The notes beneath the pieces were generated by a model, which worked only from the letters and a program-made list of their open reading frames with translations, did not search any database and had not been told where the DNA came from. Both the position numbers and the translations under genes were made by a program. Positions 1 through 9,147 of a DNA stretch of 64,000 nt are shown here, one piece after another. This stretch comes from CAWCLK01 sp963796225 (lineage in GTDB: Bacteria > Actinomycetota > Nitriliruptoria > Nitriliruptorales > Nitriliruptoraceae). The stretch's first letter is position 1. Every line of letters starts with the position of its first letter. Where the stretch lies: NCBI GenBank assembly GCA_963796225.1, contig CAWCLK010000031.1:1-64000 (forward strand). The letters run 5' to 3'.

Positions 1-13
1 CCCCGCCCCGCGA

Positions 14-34
14 CTCCAAGGGTTCTCCAAGGGT
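14..34 (+). promoter_or_regulatory. Two 10-bp direct repeats, 11-bp period
   Basis: CTCCAAGGGT occurs at 14-23 and again at 25-34, so the copies start 11 bp apart on the same DNA face. They lie upstream of the ferric-reductase-like gene. Tandem repeats one helical turn apart are typical of OmpR/PhoB-type response regulator or SARP sites. No obvious -10 box follows. The regulator is unknown. Confidence 0.4.
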
Positions 35-100
35 GTCCACAGGCTCCTGTGACCCCCGGACCGCATGCTCGTCCTGCACCTCGACGACCGGAACCGCACG

Positions 101-673
101 ATGGACGGAACCCTGGCCTGGTACATGGCTCGCGCTGGTGGGCTGTTGGCCTGGGTGCTGCTGAGTGCCTCGGTGCTGTGGGGGCTGTTCCTCAGCACGA
201 AGGCGCTGGGCAAGGCCCCGCGCCCCGCCTGGCTGCTGGACCTGCACCGGTTCCTCGGGGCGGCGGCCGTGGTGTTCACCGGGATCCACGTGGCCACGCT
301 GATCGCCGACAGCTACACCGACCTGTCGTGGCTGCAGGTGCTGGTGCCGTTCACGTCGTCGTGGCGCCCCGTCGCGGTCGCCTGGGGCGTGATCGCCATG
401 GACCTGCTGCTGGCCGTCGAGCTCACCTCGCTGCTGCGCAAGCACCTGCCCCGCACCTGGTGGCGCCGGATCCACCTCAGCTCCTTCGCGCTGTTCGTCG
501 TCAGCACCGTGCACGCGGTGACCGCCGGCTCGAGCAGCTGGTGGTGCTGGCCATCGCCGTGGTCACGGTCGTCGGCGTCGCCGTCCTCACCGGGCTGCGC
601 GTGTCGGCGACCGCCCCGCGCCCGCCGGTCCCCCCCCCGATCCCGCACCTCGACCTCTGGAGCCCTGCGATGA
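101..673 (+). CDS. Ferric reductase-like transmembrane protein
   Basis: A polytopic membrane protein of the ferric-reductase-like transmembrane (haem b) family. The N-terminus has the family look (WYMARAGGLLAW, then LLDLHRFLGAAAVVFTGIHV with a histidine suited to haem binding), and a second His-containing segment reads SSFALFVVSTVHAV. The ATG at 101 matches family starts; ATG 65 would add 12 residues. After codon ~143 (about 530) the last membrane segment continues in another frame (VVTVVGVAVLTGLRVSA), so an indel is likely, with a second one near the C-run at 631-640. The TGA at 671-673 overlaps the next ATG, indicating translational coupling with the exported protein and ApbE that follow. 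It probably moves electrons across the membrane to a flavinylated partner. Confidence 0.65.
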   Translation: MDGTLAWYMARAGGLLAWVLLSASVLWGLFLSTKALGKAPRPAWLLDLHRFLGAAAVVFTGIHVATLIADSYTDLSWLQVLVPFTSSWRPVAVAWGVIAMDLLLAVELTSLLRKHLPRTWWRRIHLSSFALFVVSTVHAVTAGSSSWWCWPSPWSRSSASPSSPGCACRRPPRARRSPPRSRTSTSGALR

Positions 674-1005
674 GCACCCCGTCTCCCACCCCCCGCCCCC
701 GTCCGCGCCGCCGGCACCCCGCCGCCGGGGCCCGCCGCATCGTCGGCGTCGGCAGCGCCGCCGCATGGTCGCGCTGACCGCCGGCCTCGCGGCCACCTCG
801 GCCGCCGCGGACCAGGCCACCCCGACGACCACGAGCTCGGCAGCCGCCAGCAGCCTCGACGGGCGCGCCTCGGTCACGCAGCAGTTCCAGCGAGGAGGAC
901 GACGAGGGGCTGCTGGCCTGGCTGCTCGACCAGCAGGCCCAGTCGTCGAGCGCCCAGGGCCAGGTCCGGGTCGTGCGCCCGCAGACCGCCACCCGAGGGA
1001 GCTGA
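670..1005 (+). CDS. Small exported protein between ferric reductase and ApbE
   Basis: About 110 residues after correcting two indels (near 750-765 and 770-888). It has an arginine-rich N-terminus, a hydrophobic segment ending ATSAAA that fits a signal peptide, a Thr/Ser/Ala-rich linker, then an acidic segment SSEEDDEGLLAWLLDQQAQ and a TGA at 1003-1005. ATG 670 overlaps the upstream stop, and its own stop overlaps the ApbE start (TGATG). I do not recognise a domain. The position suggests the FMN-carrying acceptor of ApbE, but no clear flavinylation motif (SGAT-like) is visible. It may be a redox-operon accessory protein. Confidence 0.45.
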
Positions 1006-1983
1006 TGACGGTGCCGACCTCCGAGCGGCTCGCCTTCCGGGCCATGGGCACCGACCTCGAGGTCATCGTGGTCGACGCCCCCGCCCGGGACCGCCACGGC
1101 CGCGCGTCGTCGCATCGACGAGCTCGAGGGGCTGTGGAGCCGCTTCCGCCCCGACTCCGAGGTCAGCTGGCTCACCGCATCGGCGGGCCAGTGGGTCCCG
1201 GTGTCCCCCGAGACCGCGCTGCTCGTCGACCGGGCCCGAGCGGCCTGGGAGCTGACCGGCGGGGCGTTCGACCCGACCGTGCTCGGCGACGTCCTGCGGG
1301 CCGGGTACACGACCTCGTGGGACGGCCCGGGTCCGCGCCGGGGGGGCCGGAGCGACCTGTTCACCGGCTGCGGCGACATCGAGGTCCGGCCCGGCGAGGT
1401 GCGGCTGCCCGCCGGGACCGGGTTCGACCCCGGTGGGATCGGCAAGGGGCTGGCCGCGGACCTGGTCACCCTCGACGCGTTGCGGGGCGGGGCGGCGGGC
1501 ATCTGCGTCAACGTCGGCGGCGACCTGCGCGTGGCCGGCCCGTCCCCGAGGGCGGGGCGTGGACCGTCGCCGTCGAGGTGCCCGACGGGCTGGTGACCGA
1601 CGGGCTGGCGACCGACGGGCTGTGGCCGACCGACGCCACCGCTGCCCGAGACCCTGCGGCTGGAATCCGGGGCGGTGGCGTCCTCGACCTCCCGCCGACG
1701 CACCTGGACCGTGGACGGCGTGGCTCGCCACCACCTCATCGACCCGCGCACTGGCCAGCCCGCCGACACGACCCGCGCGTTCGCCACGGTCGTCGCCGGG
1801 TCGGGGTGGCTGGCCGAGGCGCTCGCCACCGCGGTGATGCTCGCCCCGGCCGAGCACCCCTTCGACGTGCTCGGCGGCACCGGCGCCGAGGGGCTGGCCA
1901 TCGACGGCGACGGCCGCGTCACCGCCACGGCCGGGCTCGACGCCTACCTCGCGCCCCGCGCGAGCGAGCGCGCCAGCGCCTGA
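1005..1983 (+). CDS. apbE: FAD:protein FMN transferase (ApbE), frame broken
   Basis: ApbE transfers FMN from FAD to Thr/Ser of target proteins with Mg2+. Family blocks are clear: FRAMGTDLEV at the start, ELTGGAFDPTV, GFDPGGIGKGLAADLV (the DPGGIGKG flavin-binding block), CVNVGGDLRV, WTVAVEVPDG, HHLIDPRTGQP and a C-terminal AEALATAVML block. These lie in different frames, with breaks near 1095, 1545 and 1640, so the gene is intact only if indels are assumed. Start ATG 1005 is coupled to the previous stop. Length near 325 residues is normal. It probably flavinylates an exported partner of the membrane reductase upstream. Confidence 0.75.
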
Positions 1984-2041
1984 CCGGCATCCGGTGTCGC
2001 AGGTCGAACGCATGATCGAGTCCTCCTGGAGAGGACCCCGC

Positions 2042-2947
2042 ATGCGCACCGCACAGGGACGCCCCGCCGCCGCCGAGCTCCGGCTCGTGCTCGTCGACAC
2101 CGCCCCGCAGGTCGTCGCGGCGTGGCGGGGCGCGATCGCCGACGTGGGGCTCGACGGGTGGAACCTCGAGGTCGTCGAGGGCCCGATCCTGTCGGTCGGG
2201 ACCGACGCGGTCGTGTCGCCCGGCGACAGCTTCGGGACGATGGAGGGCGGCCTCGACCTGGCGCTGGTGGACCGGTTCGGGGCCGAGGTTCGCCAGCGGG
2301 TCCAGCAGGCGATCGTCGAGCACACCGCCGGCGAGCTGCTCGTCGGCCAGGCGCTGGTCGTGCCGATGGACCCCGTGCGCGGCACCCACCTCGTCACCGC
2401 CCCGACCATGCGCGTGCCCATGCGGCTGCCCGCCGACACGATCAACCCCTACCTCGCGATGCGGGCCGCGCTGGCCGCCGTGCAGCGGGGCGTGGTCCGG
2501 GGCCTCGACGGCCGCGAGCGCCCCGTCCGCGACGTCGTCCGCAGCCTCGCGGTGCCGGGGCTCGGGACGGGGACGGGGCGGGTCGCCCCGGAGGTGGCCG
2601 CGCGGCAGATGGTGGCGGCGCTGGCCGACCTCGGGCGGGGCGTGGACCTGCCCCCGCGCCCCTGGGAGCAGCTGGTCGCCGAGCATCGTGCCCTGGCCGG
2701 GGCGGGGCGGTCCCGACGACGTCCCGGGCCCCGGCACGGTTCGATGTCGCAACCCCGGGGCACGCTGTCCCCGTCAGCGCGGGGCACGGCGACCGTCGAA
2801 CGGCCGCCACCACGCGACACCAGGAGGCATCGATGCAGGACGCGATCGCGGCGCCACGCGGGCAGCAGCTCGCGGGGCGGTTCGCGCAGGCCGTGGCGTA
2901 CGCCGCCGCGGCCCACGACGACCAGGTCCGCAAGGGGACGGACGTGA
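2042..2947 (+). CDS. Macrodomain (ADP-ribose binding) protein
   Basis: The first ~220 residues form a macrodomain: a beta strand with VVSPGDSFGTMEGGLD (the ligand-binding Asn/Gly loop, here PGDS instead of PANS), then LVTAPTMRVP and SLAVPGLGTGTGRVAPEVAARQM (the glycine-rich phosphate loop). Such proteins bind or hydrolyse ADP-ribose or related nucleotides. ATG 2042 follows GGAGAGGA at a good distance; upstream ATGs lack this. The last ~70 residues are basic low-complexity and overlap the HD gene by 115 bp, because none of the three frames has a stop between 2700 and 2832. The true C-terminus may be shorter. Confidence 0.65.
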   Translation: MRTAQGRPAAAELRLVLVDTAPQVVAAWRGAIADVGLDGWNLEVVEGPILSVGTDAVVSPGDSFGTMEGGLDLALVDRFGAEVRQRVQQAIVEHTAGELLVGQALVVPMDPVRGTHLVTAPTMRVPMRLPADTINPYLAMRAALAAVQRGVVRGLDGRERPVRDVVRSLAVPGLGTGTGRVAPEVAARQMVAALADLGRGVDLPPRPWEQLVAEHRALAGAGRSRRRPGPRHGSMSQPRGTLSPSARGTATVERPPPRDTRRHRCRTRSRRHAGSSSRGGSRRPWRTPPRPTTTRSARGRT

Positions 2948-3493
2948 CGTACGTGGCGCACCTGCTGTCGGTGGCCGCACTGGTGCTCGAGCACGGGGGC
3001 TCCGAGCCCCAGGCGGTCGCGGCCGTCCTGCACGACGTCGTCGAGGACTGCGGGGGGACGCAGCGCCTCGACGACGTCCGTGCCACCTTCGGCGAGGAGG
3101 TGGCCCAGCTCGTGCACGACCTCTCCGACGCCGCCCCGGCACCGGGCGAGGCCAAGGCCCCGTGGCCGCAGCGCAAGCAGGCCTACCTCGCCCACCTCGC
3201 CGAGCTGGCCGACGCTGGATCGCCGGCCGTGCTGGTGTCGTGCTGCGACAAGCTCCACAACGCCGAGGCGATCGTCGCCGACGCCACCGACCCGGACGGC
3301 CGCCCCGGGCTGGCGGTCTTCGACCGGTTCTCGGCCAGCGCGGACGACACCGGCTGGTACTACGGCCAGCTCGCCGACGTGTTCGCCCGGGCCGACCTCC
3401 CCGCACGGCTCGTGGCCCGCTTCGAGGGGGCGGTCGCCGCGCTGCGCCGGCACGCCGCCGCGGCGGCTCGCGTCCACCGGCGGTGCGTCCTGA
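2833..3493 (+). CDS. HD-domain (SpoT/MESH1-like) hydrolase
   Basis: The protein carries a RelA/SpoT-type HD domain: AAAAHDDQVRKGTDVTYVAH, then LHDVVEDCGG (metal-binding HD) and CCDKLHNAEAI. This arrangement is that of single-domain MESH1 pyrophosphohydrolases acting on (p)ppGpp or NADPH; the substrate here is not proven. ATG 2833 has AGGAGG eight bases upstream. In its own frame no stop precedes the WYL regulator. A TGA in the neighbouring frame at 3491-3493 and a promoter-like TACGGT at 3526 suggest a small indel near 3460 and an end at 3493. The alternative is a fusion to the downstream regulator. Confidence 0.6.
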
Positions 3494-3525
3494 CCCGACC
3501 GTCCTCACCTGTCCCCACGGCCGCC

Positions 3526-3531
3526 TACGGT
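3526..3531 (+). promoter_or_regulatory. Possible -10 box before the PafBC-like gene
   Basis: TACGGT fits the actinobacterial TANNNT -10 pattern and lies 31 nt before the GTG at 3562. No convincing -35 is visible. It favours separate transcription of the WYL regulator. Confidence 0.3.
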
Positions 3532-3561
3532 CCGCGTCCGGACGACGCGAAGGGGCTCGCG

Positions 3562-5462
3562 GTGATCGGCTTCGGACAGGGGCGCGACCGGGCGGAACGG
3601 CTGCTCACGCTGGCCTGCGTGCTGCAGGTCGGACGTCCCCTGTCACTTGCCGACCTGCGCCAGCGCTTCGAGCTCTACACCTCCGGGTCGGAGGACTCGA
3701 CCCGCCGGCAGTTCGAACGCGACAAGCAGGACCTGCGGGCGCTGGGCATCGACGTGGTCACGCGCACGCTCGGCGACACCGAGGCGTACGCGATCAGCAC
3801 CCGGCTGCCGGCGGTGGCGATCTCGTGGACCGAGGAGGAGCTGATCGCGCTGGCCACGCTCAGCGCCGCCGTCGGGGACCAGGTCAGCGGCACGGCGCTG
3901 GCCAAGGTCAGCCACCACCGCGACGTGATGCCGGACGAGCGCCCGCTCGCGCGCATCCGCATCGACCTCGGCGAGGTCCCGGCCGTCCTGGCGCAGGCAC
4001 AGGCGGACCACCGCCGCGTCCGGTTCCCGCTACCGCAACGCCCGGGGCGAGGTGGCCGAGCGCCTCGTCGAGCCGTGGGCCATCGCCACGCGCCGGTCCC
4101 AGACCTACGTCACCGGGTACGACCACCTGCGGGAGGCCGGCCGCGCGTTCCGGGTCGACCGCATCCTCGGCGAGGTCGTCGACGCCGGCGAGGCCACCAT
4201 GCCCCGCCCCGCGGACGGGCTCGGGGTGCCGCTGGCGCCCGAGGACCGCTCGGACGTGCGCCTGCGGATCCCCGGCCACCGCCTGCCCGACGCGCTGGCC
4301 ATGGGGGCGGTCGTCGTGACCTCGGACGATGACGGCGACGACCCAGCCGCGGACACAGGACACGGCACGGTCGAGGTCGAGCTGCGGGGCGTGCGCGACG
4401 AGGCAGCCATCGGCTGGGCGCTGCGCCACCGGGCGGAGGTGCTCGCCCCCGACGCCATCGCGACGACCGTCGCCGAGCGGCGTGCATCGCATCCGCGACC
4501 GGCACACCGGCGACCCGTCGCTGCCGCCGCTGGCCCCGGCGGGCAGCGCGGCGACGAAACGACCGCGACGGGCCGGGCTGACCGAGCAGCGCCTGGCGCG
4601 CCTGCTCACCCTGCCCGAGTGGCTGGCCGCGCGCCCCGGGATCACCATCGACGAGATCGCGACCGCGTTCGGCTGCGAGGTCGAGGAGCTGCGCGCCGAG
4701 CTGGACCTGATCGACAACCTCGACGTGCCGCGCCTGGGCTTCGTGGGGGACCTGCTGACCTACGCCGACGGGCAGCTCGAGTTCACGCCCCGTGTCAACG
4801 CCCCGCGGGGCGAGCTGACCACGGTCGAGGCGGTCCACCTGCTCTCGCTGGTCGAGGCGGCGCTGGCGCTGCTGCCCTCCGACGAGGTGCCGGCCCTGCG
4901 GTCGGTGGCGGCCCGCCTGCGCGACCACCTCGGCGACACCGCCGCCGGCATGGCGCTGGTCGAGCTCGACGCCCCGGCGCTGCCCACCCTGCGCGACGTG
5001 GTCGGCACCGACGCGGTCGTCACCTTCGACTACCGGGGCCGGCACGACGAGGCCGTCGAGCACCGCCGTGTCCAGCCGCTGCAGCTGCAGCTGGTCGGCG
5101 GGGCGGTGTACCTGTCGGCGTTCGACCTCGACCGGCGGGACGTGCGCAGCTTCCGGCTGGACCGCCTCCACGGCGTGGAGGTGGAGACGCCGGCCACCGC
5201 GGAGGTGGCGCCGGCCGGCCACGAGCCGGCCTACGTCCCCGTCGACGAGGAGGTCGCCGTCGAGCTGCGGCTGACCACCCAGGCGACGTGGATCCTGCGG
5301 CTGCTCCCCCCGACGCAGGTGCAGCCGCTGGACGACGGCGAGGTGCACGCGCTGGTCCACACCGACGCGCCCGACTGGCTGCTCGCCCACGTCCGCGCCG
5401 CCGGCGGGCAGGCCGAGGTGCTGCGGCCGGCGGAGCTGCGCGGGGCGTTGGCGGGGGCGTGA
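3562..5462 (+). CDS. pafBC: Fused PafB-PafC-like WYL transcription regulator, two frame breaks
   Basis: Two HTH-WYL units follow one another. Unit 1: RAERLLTLACVLQVGRPLSLADLRQRFELY (winged HTH), then a WYL core with FRYRNARGEVAERLVEPW and TYVTGYDHL. Unit 2: LARLLTLPEWLAARPGITIDEIATAFG (HTH), then VVTFDYRGRHDEAVEHRRVQP and a second WYL core. Breaks near 4027 (extra C in a CCC run) and 4479 (extra G) each restore a perfect family sequence when one base is removed. After correction no stop and no ATG/GTG lies between the units, so this is one ~632-residue protein. PafBC activates DNA-repair genes in mycobacteria, and natural PafB-PafC fusions are known in Arthrobacter. Unlike the classical locus, no proteasome or pafA gene is adjacent. 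GTG 3562 is the best start. Confidence 0.7.
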
Positions 5463-6394
5463 TGGTGACCCGCGAACCCGTGCGAGGTCCGGGTCGACGT
5501 CGGCGTGCGTGCTGGCTGGTGGGGCTCGCCCTGGTCGCGGGCTGCACCACGGGGCCCGCATCCTCCGAGGGCGTCGTCGCCGGGGTCGTCGTCGCCGCGG
5601 GCTCGTCGTCGCGGTCCGTGGCCAGCCTCCGCCTCGCCCGGCCGCCCGATCCGGGGACGGCCGTGACGCGACCGTCGTCGACGTGATCGACGGGGACACG
5701 CTCGAGGTGCGGGTCGGCGGGGCGACCGAGCGGGTGCGCCTGATCGGGATCAACACGCCCGAGTCCGGGGAGTGCTTCGCCGACGAGGCGACCGAGGCGC
5801 TGGCCGACCTCGTCGCGGGGCGTGAGGTGCGGCTGGTCCGCGACACCTCCGGCCGGGACCAGTACGACCGGCTGCTGGCCTACGTCGAGGTCGACGGCGA
5901 GCACGTGAACGCGGCGCTGGTGCGGGGCGGGTACGCCATCGCGCGGGCCTACCCGCCGGACACCGCCCGCGCCGACGCGCTCGCAGCGGCGCAGCGCGAG
6001 GCCGAGCAGGCCGCCGCCGGGATGTGGGCCGCCGACGGGTGCGCCTCCGACGTCGACGCGCGCGGCATCGCGCTGTCGGTCCGGGCGGACGCCCCGGGCG
6101 ACGACGGTGCCAACCTCAACGGCGAGTGGCTCGACATCGCCAACACCGGTCGAGGGCCCGCTCGACCTGTCCGGCTGGACCGTCAAGGACGAGTCCGCCA
6201 GCCACCGGTACACGTTCGCCGACGACACGACGGTGGCGCCCGGGTCCAGCCTGCGGCTGTTCACCGGCTGCGGCCAGGACAGCGCCACCGAGCGGTACTG
6301 GTGCATGACCGACTCGGCGGTGTGGAACAACGACGGCGACACGGCGTTCCTGCTCGACGCCGAGGGGCACACGGTCACGACGTACGCCTACTGA
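5462..6394 (+). CDS. Lipoprotein thermonuclease with C-terminal lamin-tail domain, two frame breaks
   Basis: ATG 5462 overlaps the upstream TGA. The N-terminus is Arg-rich, then hydrophobic with lipobox LVAGC, so it should be a surface lipoprotein. The nuclease domain (staphylococcal nuclease fold) shows TVVDVIDGDTLEV, ERVRLIGINTPE (catalytic Arg and Ca2+ Asp region), VRDTSGRDQYDRLLAYVEV and NAALVRGGYA. A lamin-tail (LTD) domain follows: NLNGEWLDI, GPLDLSGWTVKDES, TVAPGSSLRLFTGCG, WNNDGDTAFLLD. Frame breaks near 5645 and 6147. It probably degrades extracellular nucleic acid at the cell surface; the LTD may bind DNA or wall. Confidence 0.75.
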
Positions 6395-6407
6395 CGCCGT
6401 CCCCTGC

Positions 6408-6821
6408 TCACGCTGGTTGGCCGATGTTGACCATCCAGGCGGTGCCGAACCGGTCGACGCACATCCCGAAGTGGTCGCCCCACGGTGCCTGCTGGAGCGG
6501 CTCGACGACCGTGCCGCCGTCCGACAACGCCTCGTAGCACCGGCGCAGGGTCGGCTCGTCGTCGCCGCTCAGCGAGATCGAGATGGCCGACCCGGGCTGG
6601 TGGGGCACCCCGTCGGGCGCGTCCGAGGCCATCAGCACCAGGCCCTGGGGCGACACCAGCTGGGCATGCATGATGCGATCGTCGTTGGACGGGTGGCCGC
6701 TCATGCCGCCCTCGGCGAACGTCTGCATCGTGAGCTCGCCGCCGAAGACCTGCTCGTAGAAGGTCATCGCCTCGCGGGCCCGGTCCTGGAAACGCAGGTA
6801 GGGGTTCAACTGCACCGTCAT
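6408..6821 (-). CDS. VOC-family (PhnB/glyoxalase-like) protein
   Basis: 137 residues of the PhnB-type VOC superfamily: NPYLRFQDRAREAMTFYEQVFGGEL at the start, IMHAQLVSPQGLVLMASD in the middle, and WGDHFGMCVDRFGTAWMVNIGQ at the end, the classical last block of PhnB-like proteins. Members are usually dimeric metalloenzymes or antibiotic-binding proteins; the substrate is unknown here. Single gene, convergent with the nuclease lipoprotein 13 bp away. Confidence 0.75.
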   Translation of the reverse strand: MTVQLNPYLRFQDRAREAMTFYEQVFGGELTMQTFAEGGMSGHPSNDDRIMHAQLVSPQGLVLMASDAPDGVPHQPGSAISISLSGDDEPTLRRCYEALSDGGTVVEPLQQAPWGDHFGMCVDRFGTAWMVNIGQPA

Positions 6822-6909
6822 GGGGCGCTCCTGGGCGAATGGGACGGAACGGGACAGGGGGTGGACGTGGCGAGCGGCGAGGACTCATCGGTCCGGAGCC
6901 ACTACCCGC

Positions 6910-8365
6910 TCACCTGTGAGTCTGCACCGCGGGCCCGGCCCCGTCCACGACGAGACGTGTCGTCCGCTCCGCCGGTCGCGCCGCCTCGAGCTCGGTGGCC
7001 AGCGCGGTGACCAGGCCGTCGTCGCCCGGCGCCCCGGCCAGCTGCACGCCGAGGGGCACGCCACCGTCGTCGGTGCCCCACGGCAGGCTCAGCGCGGGGC
7101 CGCCGGTGACGTTGAACAGCCCGGTGAACGGGGCGTGCGCGACGATCTGGCCGAACAGCTCGGCGGCCGTGCCGTCGGTGCGCACGACGCCCGAGGTGCG
7201 GGGCGGGCAGCGCCGTGGTCGGCGTGAGCAGGACGTCGACCTCGTCCATGAACGCGGCGAGGTCGCGTTGCATCCGCCGGAGCCGGTCCTCGGCGAGCAG
7301 GACGTCGACGGCGCTGGCGTGGAGGCCGCGCTCGGCGAGCTCGAGCACGGCGGGCTCCAGCGTGTCCGCGGACGCGCGACGTCCGGTGCGGGCCTCGAGG
7401 TCGGCGCAGGCGGCGGCGAGGTGGCCGGCGATCACCTCGGCCAGCACCGGGCCGAGCTGTGCGGCGGCGGGCGGGAGCGTGACGGGGCGGATGTGGTGGC
7501 CGAGCTCGGCCAGCGTGGTGGCGGCGGACTCGGTGGCCGCCCGGCAGGCGGGGTGGACCGGGACGGTCGGCGCCTCGGTGACCAGCCCGACCACGAGGCG
7601 GCGCCCCAGCGGCTGCCCGAGGTCGGACGGGGCGGCGACGTGCCAGGCGTCGCCGTGCAGCGGGCCGGCGGTGACCTCGAGCAGCCGCAGGCTGTCGGCG
7701 ACGGTCCGGGTGACGGCGTGCTCGTGCGACAGCCCGGACCAGTCGGACTGGCGGTGCGGACCAGCGGGGTTCACGCCCCGCGTGGGCTTGAAGCCGACCA
7801 GTCCACACCACGCCGCGGGGATGCGCGTCGACCCGCCGCTGTCGGTGGCGTGGGCGGCCGGCACCATGCCGGCGGCCACCGCGACCGCGGCCCCGCCGCT
7901 GGAGCCGCCCGGCGACCGGGACGGGTCGTAGGGGTTGCGGGCGGGGCCGTGCAGCACGGGCTCGGTGGTGATGCTGAGGCCGAGCTCGGGGGTGTTGGTG
8001 CGGCCGAGCACGACCGCCCCGGCGGCCTCGACCCGGCGGACCAGCTCGGAGGTGCCGATGGGGGGCAGGTCGGCGAACAGCCGGCTGCCGCGGGCAAGCG
8101 GGAGGCCGTCGACGTCGGCGTGCAGGTCCTTGACGAGGTAGGGCAGGCCGGTCAGTGGGCCCGACGGCAGCCCGGCGGCGATGCGCGCCTGCGCCCGGTC
8201 GACGGCCAGCAGCACGACGGCGTTGAGCACGGGATCACGGTCCTCGATCCGTCGCACCGCGGCGTCCAGGACCTCGCCCGCGGTGACGGCACCCGACCGG
8301 ACCGCGCCGACCAGCCCGTCGATCGAGCCGTCGAGCAGCGCGGCGACGTCGGGCGCCGGGGGCAC
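6910..8365 (-). CDS. Amidase-signature enzyme, one frame break
   Basis: Amidase of the Ser-cisSer-Lys class: LPYLVKDLHAD (Lys79), SPGGSSGGAAVAVAAGM (cis-Ser155) and ATDSGGSTRIPAAWCGLVGFKPTRG (nucleophile Ser179). The C-terminal block FTGLFNVTGGPALSLPWG...GVPLGVQLAG is in another frame, with a break near 7200 in a G-rich run. About 485 residues, normal for the family. GTG 8365 lies 1 bp after the stop of the upstream hydrolase, so the two genes are co-transcribed. It hydrolyses an amide or ester of unknown identity. Confidence 0.75.
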
Positions 8366-8366
8366 G

Positions 8367-9086
8367 TCAGTCCCGGCCCGCCTCGACGAGCTTGGCCGCC
8401 AGCCCGGCCGGGTTCGAGAACAGCACCTCGTGGGACCCGTGCATCTGCACCAGCCGCGAGGGGCCGAGCCGGCTGCTCTGGCCGGGGTGCCACGAGAACG
8501 GGGCGGGGAACACGTTGTCCTCGGTGGCGAAGAGGACCGACCGCGGGACGGGAACGGTGGCGAACGTGGGCAGCTTGACGGGCTCGGCGGCGCGGGCGAG
8601 CGGCTCGGGACCGAGCTTCGCGAAGGCGGCCCGGGCGGTGTCGAGGTCGGCGTCGTTGATGAACCCGTCGCGGAACACCTCGAAGGGCAGGGAGACGGTG
8701 CCGTCGCCGGCGGCCTCGGCGAGCGCCTGGAACGCCTCGGCGGACGGGGCGGGGATGTGGTCGAACACGGTCTGGCCGTCATCCAGCACGTAGGCGTTGT
8801 GGAAGACGAGTCGGCGCAGCCGCTCGGGGACGGCCTCGGCGACCTTCTGGACGACGACACCGCCGAAGCTGTGCCCGACGAGCACGACGTCGGTGAGGTC
8901 GCGTTCGACCAGGCCGTCGACGACGGCGGTGAGCGTCTCGTCGAGGGTCACGTCGGCGCGCAGGTCGTCGCCGTTGCCGGGCAGCGTCGGGGCCCACACG
9001 GCGTGGCCGTCGGCCTCCAGCCGCTCGCGGACGCCGTCCCAGCTGCTGCCGTCGTGCCAGGACCCGTGGATGAGGACGAACTGCAT
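8367..9086 (-). CDS. Alpha/beta hydrolase (methylesterase/EstC type)
   Basis: 239 residues. FVLIHGSWHDGSSWDGV is the oxyanion HG block, VVLVGHSFGGVVVQK contains nucleophile Ser73, and MHGSHEVLFSNPAGLA carries the catalytic His. This is the short esterase/hydroxynitrile-lyase-like branch without a lid insertion. ATG 9086 follows GGGAGCGG. It shares an operon with the amidase, which suggests stepwise hydrolysis of one ester/amide substrate. Confidence 0.75.
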   Translation of the reverse strand: MQFVLIHGSWHDGSSWDGVRERLEADGHAVWAPTLPGNGDDLRADVTLDETLTAVVDGLVERDLTDVVLVGHSFGGVVVQKVAEAVPERLRRLVFHNAYVLDDGQTVFDHIPAPSAEAFQALAEAAGDGTVSLPFEVFRDGFINDADLDTARAAFAKLGPEPLARAAEPVKLPTFATVPVPRSVLFATEDNVFPAPFSWHPGQSSRLGPSRLVQMHGSHEVLFSNPAGLAAKLVEAGRD

Positions 9087-9128
9087 GGCCGCTCCCGTCG
9101 TCGACGCCGTTCGTCCCGACGCTACGGA

Positions 9129-9143
9129 GGCCCGTCGCGGGCC
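9129..9143 (-). terminator. GC hairpin after the AraC gene
   Basis: GGCCCG and CGGGCC form a perfect 6-bp stem with loop TCG between the AraC gene and the hydrolase gene, both on the minus strand. No T-run follows, as is usual in very GC-rich actinobacteria. Confidence 0.3.
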
Positions 9144-9147
9144 GACA

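Noticed and set aside
3562..5462. Programmed frameshifting as explanation for the split genes
   Set aside because: The breaks affect unrelated genes, lack slippery heptamers and stimulators, and are fixed by single-base changes in G/C runs.
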